A stretch of DNA of 64,000 nucleotides from NCBI GenBank assembly GCA_963678705.1, contig OY783211.1, forward strand, positions 11,732,603 to 11,796,602. Direction: 5' to 3'. Source of the stretch: Panorpa germanica (lineage: Eukaryota > Arthropoda > Insecta > Mecoptera > Panorpidae). The notes below the pieces were generated by a model. It made no database searches. It worked only from the letters and a program-made list of their open reading frames with translations, and was not told the origin of the DNA. This document shows positions 1-13,758 of the stretch, piece by piece (the first letter of the stretch is position 1; each line of letters starts with the position of its first letter). The position numbers were made by a program, and so were the translations under genes.

Positions 1-1399
1 CAACCTCTTCATCATCTACCTCCATCTTATTACAAATTAATATATAATAAGTGAATTAGATGTTAAATTTTATGCAGTTACCTAGTTACTTCTCCTTACA
101 AGTTAAATTTATTTTAGCCATTGTTTTGACAGAACAACCTGAAGTTGAAAATGATGCTTCTGGTAAAACTAAAATCCCTGGAAATGGTTTCAATGACATC
201 TATAGGCGACACTATTAAATATTAAATCGAAGAATTAAACCATTGGTAGGACTTATAAAAAAGTAGTATTTATTGCCACTCTTCAAATATCGTTTCTATT
301 TAAACAACATTATTTGAACGCATTGCAAATAAATTAAAACAATACAGAAAATTTAAGTTATGGATATTACATAATTGATTAAAAATTATTATGTTTACGT
401 AACGTACTATCCAGTATTAGATTATCTTCCCGTTTTATATTGTCACACATTTTATTTTATCCAGTGTAAATTTATATAATCGCAGATTCGATTTAATTAT
501 TCATCTCTACACAGATTCTTTTATATCGAGTGTTAATTTTAGGGTGTAGTTTGGTTTTTCTTTTGCCGAAGCCGATATATTTTAGAGAAATAAAATAAGA
601 AAGATTTAACTAGTTTTTAGATTATTTGAAATTAATAACGGCGCACTGCGTGCGTACATACGTAATTGTACCTAGTTTTGTTACATTATACCTACTTTTG
701 TTACATTGCAGTGGACAGCATCGCCATATTTCTCAACAATTTGGTATATAGTAACCCTTATCAACTTCATACTACATATGGATGAATATCCGACAATACT
801 TTTGCTTCCGATTGCCTCTAGTGAAATACCTTAATCAAATGTTACGTTAAAATGAATTTTTATAAATATGGCATACACTTTTTACATAACCTAAAATATT
901 TTTTTATATAAAATGTACCGCATTAACGAGTAATAGCTATTGAACTAGCATTGAAATTATAACCTATAATATTTAATTATTTTTAGATTGTTTTTAAAAC
1001 CTTTTTCAAAGATAAAATTAGTTTTAAAAAGTGTGACTAATAAAACCGCACCTATATTTGGTAATTAGGACACTGAAATCAAATTCAAACATTTTGATAA
1101 ATTTTTCATTTTGATGTGCTAACAATTAAATAAAGGAAATGAATATCATTAAAGAGATATAGGTGTTTCAAATAGGTTAGAAAGTAGCTTAATGAATGAC
1201 AGGCGCTACAACTGGGTCTGCCTAATGCCTGTATCTATTTGATTAATTGATTTACGCCACAAATATATTTAACGTAAAGAAAATATTGTTATTTAATGAT
1301 TAAATATACTTTTGCACGAAAGTGTATTTAATTTGTAATTAGTGGTTTGGTTAATGAAGTGCCTGTAACTGTTCACCTGTCAAAAAATATCTAGTTCTT
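1..1399. other. Gene-free AT-rich sequence
   Basis: No supported coding frame on either strand. Scattered ACGTAA-type words occur, but no element with recognisable ends. Confidence 0.7.
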
Positions 1400-1604
1400 A
1401 TGAGCTTGTGTCCTATGTCTTAATTTCTATAAAAGTGTACTATATATTGATAAACTGAGTTACTAGAACCTCAAATGTTCAATTATTTTTTAACAACTCC
1501 TTATATGTTAAGAGATATTAACAATTAAAAAAGTCATTTTGTCTCTTTAATTATTAAAGGGATTCAACGTTGAAGAAAATTCCAAATGCATGTGACATCA
1601 CAAC
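1400..1604 (-). mobile_element. Right part of the 584-bp TA-flanked element, inverted
   Basis: Read on the minus strand, it runs from GTTGTGATGTCACATGCATT to ACATAGGACACAAGCTCAT and follows 59365-59545 nearly base for base. Confidence 0.8.
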
Positions 1605-2937
1605 AAATAAAATAATACAGTTTTTAATGTGGTTTAAAGTTTCTTTTAAATAATGCAAATGTCAAAAATATAAGATACATAAAGAAATTTCAAGTATATA
1701 AAAGTTCAGTTTTAGAAAAAGGTTCATGAATTTAATAAATTTCTAAAAACATTAAATGTTTTAAAGCGCCTGATCCTCACGTTAATACTATAACACATAG
1801 ATTTACATAATGTGTACTTCAAAATAACGAATTGCTTCAATCCAATTTAATGTTTTATGTTTCTCAGGCTTATGACTTTATGGACATTTAAAAATAGATA
1901 GATTAGATTTCCTGATGTAGCTATGTTCGTTCTGCTATAAAATAAAGAACTGTGTCATTACATTTTAGATATCTACGATTTTCTGGCATTTATACAAATT
2001 ATGTAGGTTAAAACTATAACAGTATTACACTCACACGATGTAAAAACAAGAACGCAGAACTGCATCGTAGAAAGAGACCTTACCATATTGTTAATCTGAA
2101 TTAATGCATGATTTTAACAAAAAAACAATTCAAAATAAAAGCACTAAAAAGGAATCTGCTAACCATCTAAACCGGAAATATTGTATGTTGACATGGACCA
2201 CTTAAAATTGCATCACATCACATTTTACAAGACTAAAAACAGACGTTTATTTTAAAATATGTTCTAAGAAAAGTAATAGACCTAGTTATATGCTGGTTTA
2301 TATATATTTCAGCATTTTCAACCACTTTGTCTAATAAATTCACGCTTTTTGATCTACACAAGCAATTTATTCAAATTATATATATTTGTAAGTTAAAATC
2401 AACTTCGCCGGTCTGCAGGTGTGTTTCTAATTTATTTTCGCGATATGCTTCAGCAATTCGTTGTAAAGTAAGGGCTGAGGGTGGTTCGGTTCTGCTTGTG
2501 ATAACAGCAAATGCATTCAATGAACGAACGCGTGTTCTAACGTCAGTCAATATAGCTTTTTTTCATTTCCTGATATAATTATAACAAATTACATTTAATA
2601 AATTATTCAAATTACCATAAAAAATAAAATTAAAATGTTTATAACCAAATAAATTGATAGGTCATTAAATCTCGTAATTGAAGCGTGCCGGTGTATAAGC
2701 ATAAAATATGCGTACTAGAACCCTTTTTACGGCACAAACCAGAGGCGAATTGAGGACGCAATATATTTTCTAGGGCGTCTTATATTTCTGAATTTGATTG
2801 TTGTTTCATTTCATTTATGTGCGAGGGTAAATCAGTGACTTTTTGAATTTCCCGCGCAGCTCTCGCCACTGACCTGTATTAATAGACAACTCTCAAATTT
2901 TCAGCAAACTGCATCATTTAGCTGTGTTTGACTTAGA
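1605..2937. other. Gene-free AT-rich sequence
   Basis: The only frame of note (83 codons at 2327-2578) has no protein features and no plausible splice context. Nothing else seen. Confidence 0.65.
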
Positions 2938-3081
2938 GCATATATATATGGAGAGTAAATGCTGGACCTGAAAGTGTGTCCAAAATGTGTGCGAAAGAGA
3001 AAGGTATATGTTCCTATTTTAATCTATAGGAAACATAGGCTATTCACACTCCATATATATATATATATATATATATATGCT
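2938..3081 (+). mobile_element. Short inverted-repeat element with AT-dinucleotide ends
   Basis: Left end AGCATATATATATGGAG and right end CTCCATATATATATATGCT are inverted repeats bounding about 144 bp. The right end has grown into a (TA)n run at about 3050-3078. The core (TGCTGGACCTGAAAGTGTGT onward) recurs at 21114-21205. Confidence 0.65.
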
Positions 3082-3139
3082 ATAAATTAGACTACAAACT
3101 GCTACTCCATCCAGCATATTCTCCAGATTTAGCCTCTTA

Positions 3140-3400
3140 CCCAGTAAACATTTTGGAGCATTTTGGAGTCACTTTGACATCATATTGGAGATGCGTATGA
3201 TTTTTTTGTCATGAAAGAGTTCATTTATAGTTCAGTTTCTCACAATCGTTCATATGAAATGTCTGTTTTATCGGCTACAGATGACGGAACCACTCCACCT
3301 GTCGGATACAAATGAAGATAAAGTTGATGCGAACTATAATTGAAGTGAAATAGTGATAGAAACGTCACAAAACAGGACACTTCACTAAATGTTTACTGGG
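3140..3400 (+). mobile_element. Short inverted-repeat element, CCCAGTAAACATTT family, copy 1
   Basis: 261-bp non-coding element with perfect termini CCCAGTAAACATTT and AAATGTTTACTGGG. It is flanked by TTA on both sides (3137-3139 and 3401-3403), a possible 3-bp target duplication. It is nearly identical to the copy at 14639. There is no open frame, so it is non-autonomous. The superfamily is unassigned; a TTA target would suit PIF/Harbinger. Confidence 0.85.
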
Positions 3401-4401
3401 TTACGACTCTTTCCTGTTTGCAAACCTGAAGAAATGGCTTAGCATTAAGAGATTTGGATCAAACAAATATGTCATCACTGAAACAAACGCCTATTGTAAG
3501 GGTCTTGATAAAACCTATTAATTGGAAGGGATATAAAAATGGGAAAAACGCTGGACTAAATGTTTCGAGCGTAAAGAAGACTATGTTGATAAATAAAGTG
3601 CTTTTTTGCCGAAAAATATATTTTTTATTGAGAAATAAAGCGCTATTTCAAAATAAAAGTCACTAACTTATCAAACTATCCTCGTATTTGCTTTTACGGC
3701 ATTTTTACATTTATTTTATATTTTATTTCTGATTACCAAAGCTTAAAAAGGAGAACTACCTTAATACAGTCGCTGTAAAGACTTAATTTTTTAATATAAT
3801 GCAAAGTAATATGACACCATTTCGAACAACATTTTTACATTAGTTTACCACCGAATAATTTATTATAAAAATCATTTTTAAAACATGATCCAGACTCCAG
3901 ACTTTATGATTTATAAAAGTTCTTCGTTTTTTTTTTAAACCTCGTCTCAAATTCAAGAAATACCGGAAATTTAACCGACATTATAGTACAGTCATTTGCA
4001 AAGAATATTAGAACACCCTTACTTATTTTAATATATAAATGTTTAGTGCAATATGTCTGACTGACCTGCAATATTTAGGGGTAAAACCACCAAAAACACC
4101 CTAAAAACACTTCCGTAATGCATTTACACTGTTAATTTTTTTGTTAGATAAATTGTCTCTTATTTTAAAAGTTAAGTTAGGTTAGTTGATATGTAATTTG
4201 TAGCGATTGGTTTTTCGTAAGATCTCTATTGTAAAATCAACCTTTATGTCTGATACGATAACAGGTTGGATCAACCGAACCAGTTTTAAAGACACACAAT
4301 TCATGTGTGTATAAAAGTAAATTGAAGTAACGTTTAATTTTTCTTGAAACTATTATTAAGCGCTTTAGGCCATTAAGTTATTTTTGAGACGATCAAATAT
4401 A

Positions 4402-4641
4402 CCCAGTAAACATTTTGGAGTCACTTTGCCACCATATTAAAGATGCGTTTGATGTTTTTTTATTTACAGTTTAATTTCTCACAGTCTTTCATATGAAATA
4501 TCTATTTTATCCGCTACAAATGGTGAAACTACCTTATGTGTGGGAATGCAAATGAAGATAAAGTTGATACTAACTATAATTGAACTGCAATAGTGATAGA
4601 AACGTCACAAAACAGGACACTTCACTAAATTGTTAAGCGGG
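4402..4641 (+). mobile_element. CCCAGTAAACATTT family, copy 2 (older)
   Basis: Same internal order as copy 1, but without the doubled ATTTTGGAG segment and with a decayed right end (AATTGTTAAGCGGG). Substitutions are scattered throughout. Same orientation as the other three copies. Confidence 0.8.
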
Positions 4642-4984
4642 TGACCTGCAAGCAAATTCTGATTACATTTTAAATTTGACAGAATGGTTTGCTTATACTT
4701 ACAGATTCAGATCTGCAGTTCAGATTTTGCTGTATACACTTACGATAATCGGACAGTTCGTCTGAATCAGAAACTAATTGCAGATCCGATTTGATCGTGT
4801 AAAACCCTAAAATTTTAAAATGTATCGTCAGGAAAAACAGATTAATCAAGAAACTTAGTGTTGTCTACAAGAGACCTACAGTCCTCACGAAGGTAAAATT
4901 TTGATGTTACATTTCCACAAAATAAAAAGAAGCCTGGCTTTTATATTTGCCCAGAGCTGTCGGGCAGGTTGTCCGGCACTCCAT

Positions 4985-5590
4985 CAATGGCGTAGCTAGG
5001 TAACCAAGGGCCCCGGTGCAAAAAAATAATCTGGGCCCCTAACTAAACTGTTTAGGTTTTTCAAGTCAGATATAAATATATATATAAATACTTTAAAGGT
5101 ACAAAGCTATTAGTTTATCATCAGTTCTTTATCGTGCACTGCATAGCACAGCAAAACTACTTACTAGATGTATGTGTATTGCGCTCTAAGACTCTAAGTA
5201 CAATCCTGCAGCTACTTTTGCTTCAGCTTAATCTCAACATAAACAACTCTAGAATGCGTACCTCTGCCTGAGAGAATTACGTAATAGACTTAGACCCTTG
5301 CCTGGTCCATGCTTCCCCCCTCCCTCATGTTCAGCGATAAATTTATACAGAAGTGAGTATAAAATACACTCTCAATAAAAAAAATTCATTCCTATTTAGA
5401 ATTTTTGTTATTGTTTATGTTTTTGTTATAAAAGTTTTGTAAGCATTATCGGGAATAACTATTTACTAAGAGTATTACTTCACTGTGAAACCGTTAAAAT
5501 ATAAATATAAGTTATAAAAGTCCGAGGGCCCCCTGAGCTTGGGGGCCCCGGTGCACTGCACCGACTCGCCCATACCTAGCTACGCCAGTG
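4985..5590. mobile_element. hAT-like non-autonomous element, 606 bp
   Basis: Ends CAATGGCGTAGCTAGGTA and TACCTAGCTACGCCAGTG form an inverted repeat of 17 out of 18. Eight-base flanks CACTCCAT (4977-4984) and CTCTCCAT (5591-5598) match at 7 of 8, as expected for an hAT target duplication. Subterminal GC-rich blocks (GGGCCCC) contrast with the AT-rich surroundings. No transposase frame. Confidence 0.82.
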
Positions 5591-5598
5591 CTCTCCAT

Positions 5599-7778
5599 GC
5601 ACTTATATTATTAACAGAATAAAACATTTTTTGAGAATGTTGTAAATATTGAAATTATAATTAACAGTGTGACAAAGCATTGAACCATATCGTACATTTG
5701 TTACATTTGAAAAAATTCATAATTCTAAAATTCAGTTTCCCTTATTTTTAATAATTTTCAACCCCTCATAAAAACATTCTCAATTACCGGAAATCGACAC
5801 ACCAGCTATAACGCATGCGCACACGCGTTCCAAATAGTAAATTCATGATATCCTTTTTAATTTTTTTCATTTTTGTTGTTTAGAAAAAAATATTTTATAC
5901 TAAGACAACGTTCAACTTTTTCATATATATACATTTTAGAAATACAAATTACAGCTGCTATAAAGAAATGTTATAAATTAGAATAAATTAATTTTATTGA
6001 CTTTTATAATGTTCCAGTGGTATGCGAATTTGCAATTTAAAACGGCCCACGCCAATTATTTTATAAAAATCTATTTCCCAGTAAGATGGTAGCACTATAC
6101 TCAATTACTCTGCCAAATTTGAGCAAGATCGTTAAATCTGTTTGTTTACAGCAGTTATGAAATTATTAGCACCGACTGTTAACTTACTATAAACTCCAGT
6201 TACTGTTTTAACACACCTCATAAATGTTCTTATCTGTTTCTATGGTTTTGTTTTATGTAGACTAATTTACTGGTATATTATTTATAGATGGAATAAACAA
6301 ATCCAAATTTTATGAAAAAGTTGGTCAAATCCGCATACAAAAATGAAATAGTTCTTATTTGATCTTTCCTTATGAATGGACTAATCTTACGCTAATCTTA
6401 AGATCGTTACTCGATCGGAATTTAAATTCTCTTATTTGGGCAAACCTTATATGTATCTGATTAGGACCTTGTCGGGCATGTCCCAGTCAGGCTATAGATT
6501 ATAGATATAATCTATAGATTATAATCTCATGAATATAGTAGTGGAGTCTTATATGGTATTTCCTTATGAGTAACTTATTAGGACTCTGTCGGGCTTGTCC
6601 CGATCAAGCTAATTTCATGATTACCCGGGGACTTACATTAGATTTCCTTTGTAAGGCCAGCCTTGTAAGTACCTGACTAGTACCTCTTGTCATGCAAGTT
6701 TTAATACGCCACGCCTTCCAAGCCTAATGCAACTCTGACATAATTTCTACTCCGGGTTAATTGTTAAGTGAGGTGAATTGTTTTTGGGTATATCGGATAT
6801 AGTCCAAATCACGATAGCTCGGCGGCGAGTTATACTTAAAAGAGGTTATAGGAGCGGTATAAATCTATAATACGATAATGAATTTTATCTTATTCGTTTC
6901 TATATACATTATAGAAAAATAAGTGAGTCAGTGCTTTTTAGTTATATCGGCAGTTTATACCCCACAACTTGTTTTAAGTATGAGTCGCCGCCGAACTCTC
7001 GTAATTGGAACTATACAACATATTTAGAAAATTCGATGTATTGCTTGGATGGGATTATATTTTATATACAACATAGAATACCGTCCATTAAGATGATTTA
7101 TGTGGGTACAATTTCACCAAAGATATTAAATAAAATATAAATATTCTTATCAATTATTAAGATCATTAATTAGTGAAATAATTAAAATATTTGTTAAAAG
7201 AAATATAAGTCATTGTGTGTTCTATATGAAAGAGGTCTTCTCTCTCTACTTAAAGTCTTTATTACTACAGCAACCCCTTACAGTGAGATTTGAAGGGTTG
7301 AAAATCGCAATAGGTGGTAAATGACTTCCAAAATACTTCTGTAGATAGTTTTGCGGTAGGTCCGAACATCTAAAGTATAAATTATATTTTATACAATTAA
7401 ATATTATAGCCAAGTTATTTAATATTAAGTTAAACAGATGTATCTTTAAATCCATAATAAAATAAAAAGCATAGATAGATTAATAAGCTATGAGTTGGGT
7501 ATAATGTATATCTAATATATATCTTGCTCGGCTCAATTCATTGCTGATAAAAATTCGTATGAAAAAATATTAATAAATTATGTCCGACTTTGGTATAATG
7601 CTAATGGAGACATGACTCCTTTCAGACATATATTTTCTGCCATGGTTTCATAATAGAATAAATAGCAATATGTGTGCACATAAATATATCTGACTCGTTT
7701 ACTCTCATCTTTCTTGCTTACTCATCAAAAGATATTAACCAAAAACTTGATTGAAGTGTGCGATAAATTGTCTCACGG
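5599..7778. other. Gene-free stretch between repeats
   Basis: Apart from the degenerate repeat near 6.5 kb, nothing is recognisable. The short frames at 6931 and 7246 look like chance. Confidence 0.6.
6469..6690 (+). repeat. Degenerate 100-107 bp repeat with GATTAGG and TGTCGGGC motifs
   Basis: GATTAGGACCTTGTCGGGCA (6469), TATTAGGACTCTGTCGGGCT (6576) and a worn GACTAGTACCTCTTGTCATG (6675) are each preceded by CCTTATGAGTA-like sequence. An isolated relative lies at about 8556-8590. A near-palindrome (CTATAGATTATAG and its complement) is at 6492-6517. Confidence 0.45.
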
Positions 7779-8030
7779 CCCAGTAAACATTTTGGAGTCA
7801 CTTTGACATCATATTGGAGATGCGTATGATTTTTTTGTCATGAAAGAGTTCATTTATAGTTCAGTTTCTCACAATTCTTCATATGAAATGTCTCTTTTAT
7901 CGGCTACAGATGACAGAACCACTCCACCTGTCGGAATACAAATGAAGATAAAGTTGTTGCGAACTATAATTGAAGTGAAATAGTGATAGAAACATCACAA
8001 AAAAGGGCACTTCACCAAATGTTTACTGGG
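7779..8030 (+). mobile_element. CCCAGTAAACATTT family, copy 3
   Basis: Both termini are intact (CCCAGTAAACATTT and AAATGTTTACTGGG). The interior is very close to copies 1 and 4 with a few substitutions. No convincing target duplication is visible. Confidence 0.85.
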
Positions 8031-8893
8031 GGGTTTTACGACAAAGACAAGAGTGTCTTCAGATAAATGCGTCTCCTTCATTAAAGCTAAATCTAGAAAT
8101 CATTGAAATCAGTAAAAAAAACAATTACAGTTTTATGTTTATACAAAATATATTTATTTCTTATAAAAATAATATTCACTTTATTTACAAAAAATATCTC
8201 CATTTTATTTTTATCCATTTCACATGAATTTTAAATATTCTTAAGTACCTAAATTTATAAATAAAACTATTAATCCAAAATTAACAATTATATAAATAAC
8301 TATTTGACTTATAATTATTATAAATACTTAATTCTAATTAAAAGTTAATTATTAACAATTTTAAAAACGAAATCAGTAACATGATAATTTTATAAAGTTG
8401 GTTACACTGTGAGAAAACGCAGAAAAAAATACTATAAGACAAAAGTTCCTGTAGCATCAAATAAAAATTGTTATGTTCATAGTAATTTTTATAATTTACA
8501 TAGGAATTTTTGTCCTAGAATTTAGAAGTAAGGAATGTAACTTAGTTGGATAAGCCTTATGAGTACCCGATTAGGGCACTGTCGGGTTAGTGCTAGTAAT
8601 ACATGCTTTAACAACGCATAATCAATGCCTGATGCATCGTGTGCATTACTTCTACTCGAGTATCTGTAATGCCTTATTCTTCCTTTTCTGTCCAAGTAGA
8701 AATATTTTCAAAAAAACATATTCTTAAATATTTGATACGTTAAAAAATATTCAGATATTTTTAGATTATTTAACCCAAGTAACAAATATTTGTGAACCAA
8801 ATTATACACATGTAAACTTCATGTTACTGCTATATACAATTTTATAAATAGAAAGGCACCTGTTCTTTATTATCAGTGAGTAAGAAATACAAT

Positions 8894-9145
8894 CCGCTAA
8901 ACACAAAATGTTTGTATTACCTTAAGTAATTGTAACACTTTACTTAAATGAAACCTAATCATATTTTATTTAAAAAGATTTTAATTTTAACGTAATAGTC
9001 TTTTTAAATTTGCAATAATTCAAAAAAATATATATTTTGATTCTAGCACCAATCAAATAAGTTACAGAATATTATATATTTGGTAACATTTTTTACGTAA
9101 AATATTACTTTTTGAATGTTAAATACACGCAACTGTGTTTAGCGG
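8894..9145. mobile_element. Inverted-repeat element with CCGCTAAACACA ends
   Basis: CCGCTAAACACA at 8894-8905 and TGTGTTTAGCGG at 9134-9145 are perfect 12-bp inverted repeats bounding 252 bp of AT-rich sequence. The right end (ACACGCAACTGTGTTTAGCG) recurs with small changes at about 37412-37434 and 44016-44040, which suggests solitary ends or decayed copies. Confidence 0.6.
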
Positions 9146-10127
9146 GTATATGCTGTATAAATATCGGAAATGGAAATAGTTAAAACGCTTAAAGAAGCGT
9201 CTCCACCAACGCAAAATTTCACTACTTTTAATAACACTATTTAGAATAACTATTTATTTAATTTATCTAATTTTTTTCCATTATCATTTACGTAAAATAA
9301 TAATTGAAAGAAATTTTATGTTATGTTGATTTTATATTCGTACTTAAAGTATAAAATGTCATATGTTACGTAACATTTACGTCTAAGCGCATATGCATAT
9401 TCGATCGAATAGTAAAATATATTTGGTGGTTCGATGTCAAAGTGACGTTTAACGAAATATATTTCCTGCTTACACAAAATTATATAAGCTTTCATTAATT
9501 AGATCTTAAATATAAACATATTTAGGTATATATACTTCAAGTACGAAATAAATATAAATTTGACATGTATGTATTATGTACAAACGCAAGATATGCGTAA
9601 AAAAGTAGGGTTAGAATTTCATATTTTACGAAACATCTAAATAAATTAATATATTATAACTAATAATTACATTTTCTTAATACATTTGAAGGCAATCGAT
9701 GTCTTAAAGGGTAGGTAGTCTTATATCATCTGAAACAAAAAGAAAACAAAGAATTATTATTCATATTCTTAAAACTAGACGTCTGTCATATACTCGTACA
9801 TAGTTCAACAATAAAGACACAGAGGGCCAGAGAGACAGCCATGTGTTTAGCACACGACAGACTTTGCGACATTTTTTTTAAGGTTAGCAGCTGTGAGGCG
9901 CGCGTACTGACCTGTGGAACCTATTCAAGCATCTTGAGACCGTTGGAACATTATTTTTATCTTCAAACCTTGACATTGAACAGTAGTTTTATCCTATTTT
10001 GCATATGTTAGGGCTTAAAGAATGATGTTTCGAAGGAGATAGACTTATCTTTTATAAGACGTAGTAACGTACAATGTTAAACAATTAAGTTACGTAACAT
10101 TGGTAACTTGTAATATTGTAAATATAG

Positions 10128-10510
10128 AATGGGCTTGTGTCCTCATTTTTAGTGGTCGATTTTTCAATTGTTGATTTGTTGACGTGTCAATTTTTTTAAA
10201 TATCTAAATGTTGACGGAGATATAGCAATTAAAAATTTGAATTGTAGTTTTAGCGGTAGTAATAGTCGGCCATATTTGTATGATGTGAAATGCATTTTAA
10301 CGTCAGTTATTTGTTGAGTAGGTCAGTGCTGTGGTAATGTGTTGTAGGTGTTGGTAGTCAAAAAATCAAGTCAAGTCAAAGAATAATAAGTTTTTATTTT
10401 ATTAAACCCTGCTAAGGCAGACATAATATTGGAATTAATTGGAATTTTATTGTTTCTTGAAACAGCTGTAAATAATATTTGATATTTTGATATATAAATA
10501 CACATAACAG
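10128..10510 (+). mobile_element. Left part of the 584-bp TA-flanked element
   Basis: From AATGGGCTTGTGTCCTCATT through TTGATATATAAATACA it follows 58968-59355 closely, with a few small indels. It breaks off before the right module. Confidence 0.8.
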
Positions 10511-12496
10511 AGGCATCCATAAGCGCGCTCATAAGCGCGTTACGATACGAGTATATGAACGAATTTTTTTTTGTAATAAAACATTTTCATGAAAAAATTG
10601 GTTTCTCCTATTTTTCCATTATCTAACTATATATTATATTATTTACAAAGATAATAGGTAAATAAATATATATTTTTAAGAGTGTGAATCATAACTCTTC
10701 GAACGAACATTGCTATCTTGTGACATTTTAACGCCTGATTGATATACTACAAAACATACTTAAATATAATTATTGTACACATAATTAAATAGTAAAATAT
10801 TTCATTTCTCATAAAAATTCAATTGCAATTATTGTTTTTTTAAAAACAAATTAATACAATTTAAATTAATTTAGAATCTATAAAAGACAAACTTAATTTT
10901 TTAAATATTTTTAAATCATTTTTGTATTTTGACAGTGTATTATAGATTGATGCAAAACATTTCTGGTTCTAGCATCATTCTGCTTGTACTTGTACAGCGG
11001 AAATAGCTAAATTTAAAAAAAGACATGTGTTTATGTTTTTGTAAGTGCAGAAAAGTTTTAAACATAATCTTAAGTGGCTTCTTTATAATCTTAGAAATCA
11101 TAAGCGATTTTCAAGTAGCGGCAATGATTTAACTTAGAATATTATTTACCCTAATTCAACATACAAAATCTCGTATATAAGTATGTATAAAATCACATTC
11201 TAAACAATATGTTCTAGCTAAGCTTGTCATAATATTTAAGCATAAATTAGAATTTATATTTTTTTAACTTCTAACAATGTTCAATGATTTGGATGTAATA
11301 GATTTGTATAATTTGTTGGATTTGATTTAAGGTCTTAATACATTCCAATAGGCTTCTTCTATCGGCACTAGGTGTATCTCATTTAATTCTTATTTATGTT
11401 TTTGATTACTTTATTATAAGTTTTACGATGATAAAATGTGTTGATATAAAATAAATTATGATTTGGATTATATCAGTGAGTTATTTAATAAGAAATGAAG
11501 AAATATAAATATTAATAAATACAGTCCTTAATATCGTAGATGTCAGCAAGGCCGACATTAAGCAAGAAGCGGTTGCTTTAGAGCGCGATTGAGTTGTCAA
11601 CCATGTCTTATGGCTTGTGAACCACGACTTAATTTCTATAAAACTGTATTATACCTCAAATCTTTTACAAATTATTTGTAATAAGTATTTATTTTAATAA
11701 TTAAAGCGCTCCAAAGTAACAAAACCTAAATTTGTCTACATCGAGTTATTTGCCTTTTTTTTTATGCAATAGAGATGTATACGAGTAAGAGTGTGATATA
11801 TCATTTATCACAAACAGCTGGTAGTGCATCCCATGAAGTGTTATATTATGTTTGGTATAAAAAAAAAATAATCTCGATTATTTATTTTTTCTGTGACGTC
11901 ATACGCAGATCTAACAAATTTCATCTATATTTCTGTAAATTTTTGCTATTGAAATAAAGAGAAATGCCAGTATATATATATATAAACCTATATTTCTATA
12001 CCCTATCAAAAAATTTAAAAAAGCACCCCTAAAAATGAGTTCGCAAGTACATTTATAAACATTTAGTTCCCAGGACCACAATTGCATAATTCCTTTTTAG
12101 TTATTTATAATATTATAGAAGATGTTACAAAATTAAGAAAACATTTTTATCTCTGTACATATTATAAAAGAGAATTGGTGATTGTTGCAATGAGTATATG
12201 TACTAACAGGTTATCTATAAATTACGTAACACAAATTGTCTCAGTGCTGTCAGTCATTTGAATGAAAAACAGTAGGTGCTTATGTTGGATGTCGAATTAG
12301 ATGTGACGTCACGAAGCTTATGGCTACTCCTTCACCCTTGTCACAGCTTCTAGAACCTCTCACTCCCTCTTTACGTAATTAATGGATGACTCCTAAGGTA
12401 ATGTAGGTGTTCAAATTAACGCCTAAGCGACGAGATGTTTACACTGGATGGAAATGTAGAACAAAAAGATTTTGCAGAAAGATTGTATATTTTATA
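10511..12496. other. Gene-free AT-rich sequence
   Basis: Contains an old remnant of the TA-flanked element at about 11610-11690 (minus) and CRE-like TGACGTCA words at about 11894 and 12304. No coding signal. Confidence 0.6.
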
Positions 12497-12652
12497 CAGT
12501 GGCGTAGCTACCGCCGTATCAATGATACGGGGCCCCGGGCTACAAGGGCTCCAAATTTGCACTTTGTTCCTTTTGTGAAAAATCTTTACCCATCATTTGG
12601 GCCCCCCAACAAATTTTGATACGGGGCCCGTCTAATGCACGCTACGCCACTG
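12497..12652. mobile_element. hAT-like non-autonomous element, 156 bp
   Basis: Perfect termini CAGTGGCGTAGC and GCTACGCCACTG. Eight-base flanks ATTTTATA and ATATTATA match at 7 of 8. The interior carries GTATCAATGATAC and GGGGCCCC-type palindromes shared, in inverse orientation, with the element at 24980. Confidence 0.87.
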
Positions 12653-13682
12653 ATATTATATAAACTTATACTGGGTGGAATTAAGTTTTAAGGACAAAAT
12701 TTCTATGTGCCCATGAAAAGTCTATACGTGACGCTTGTTTGTTTATTTTTAGGCCAGTGCGTTTAAATATCTAATTGTCGCAAAATAGCGGCCCATAAAA
12801 GGTAATCTTACTCCAGTAGACACGCTTCTTAAGATGTCTTCGAGTAATACATATAACATTATCTAAAGTGACAGTTCTCTAGTAAAAAAGGCATTATAAA
12901 TTAAGTAGTAATAAAAAAATATTTATATAAATAAATTTTATGAATGAATTTGAACAAAAAATAAAAAAAAAATTATTAATAAAATATTTTGTATAGGTTT
13001 TAGTCGTTTAGCGTTTAATATTTGTATAAAAAGTATCAGGCTCAATGCCTCAAACGTATGGTATACAGTTCTTATAAAGTAGTCATGTTTACAGTTTACC
13101 TTTATTGTACATTATCATGATATTTAAATATTTAGATGTCTGTGAAAGATACGAGAAGTTAAGAGATATAAGAGGACCGCGGACCGCCCATAAAAAAATA
13201 TCTCCTGCCGGCTACAAAAAATATTATTCAAAAAAATTATGAGCTAAAGTGACACTGTTGTCATCAAGAATTTGAGTCTTTGAAAGGAGGAAGATGGAGA
13301 AATTAATATTCGTGATAAAATAAATAATGTTTCTTATAAAAGTTGTTCTTTAAAGTTCAATGAGACCTAAGAACAGAGTATAGAGTTAAAAACGTATTTC
13401 AATAGATGCACAGGACAAGAATACTGCATTTAAATTTTACACCAAACTTAGAAATTTAATAAAATTATAACAGCTTTAAGTAAAGGTATTGTCGAAATCA
13501 AACTTTATCCGCCAAACACATAACAAAGCATCTTGTTACGTAACAATGTTACCTAATTTACAAAGTTTTGTGAGCTGTTTACTACTTTTTGAAAAACAAA
13601 GCTACGCTTTTTCGCATTAGCATAGTCGTACTCAGAGATGTGCACAAATAATTTTCAAAAATATTTAAATATAAAATAGAGT

Positions 13683-13758
13683 AGGCTCCCAGAGCAGTTT
13701 CGTTTGAAAACAGTTTGCGATCTGCATATTTTGAAAAAAAAAACTACTCTGGGAGCTG
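13683..13758. repeat. Fold-back sequence, 17-bp arms
   Basis: GGCTCCCAGAGCAGTTT near 13684 and AAACTACTCTGGGAGCT near 13741 are inverted repeats around about 40 bases. They abut the direct repeat that begins at 13758. Confidence 0.75.
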
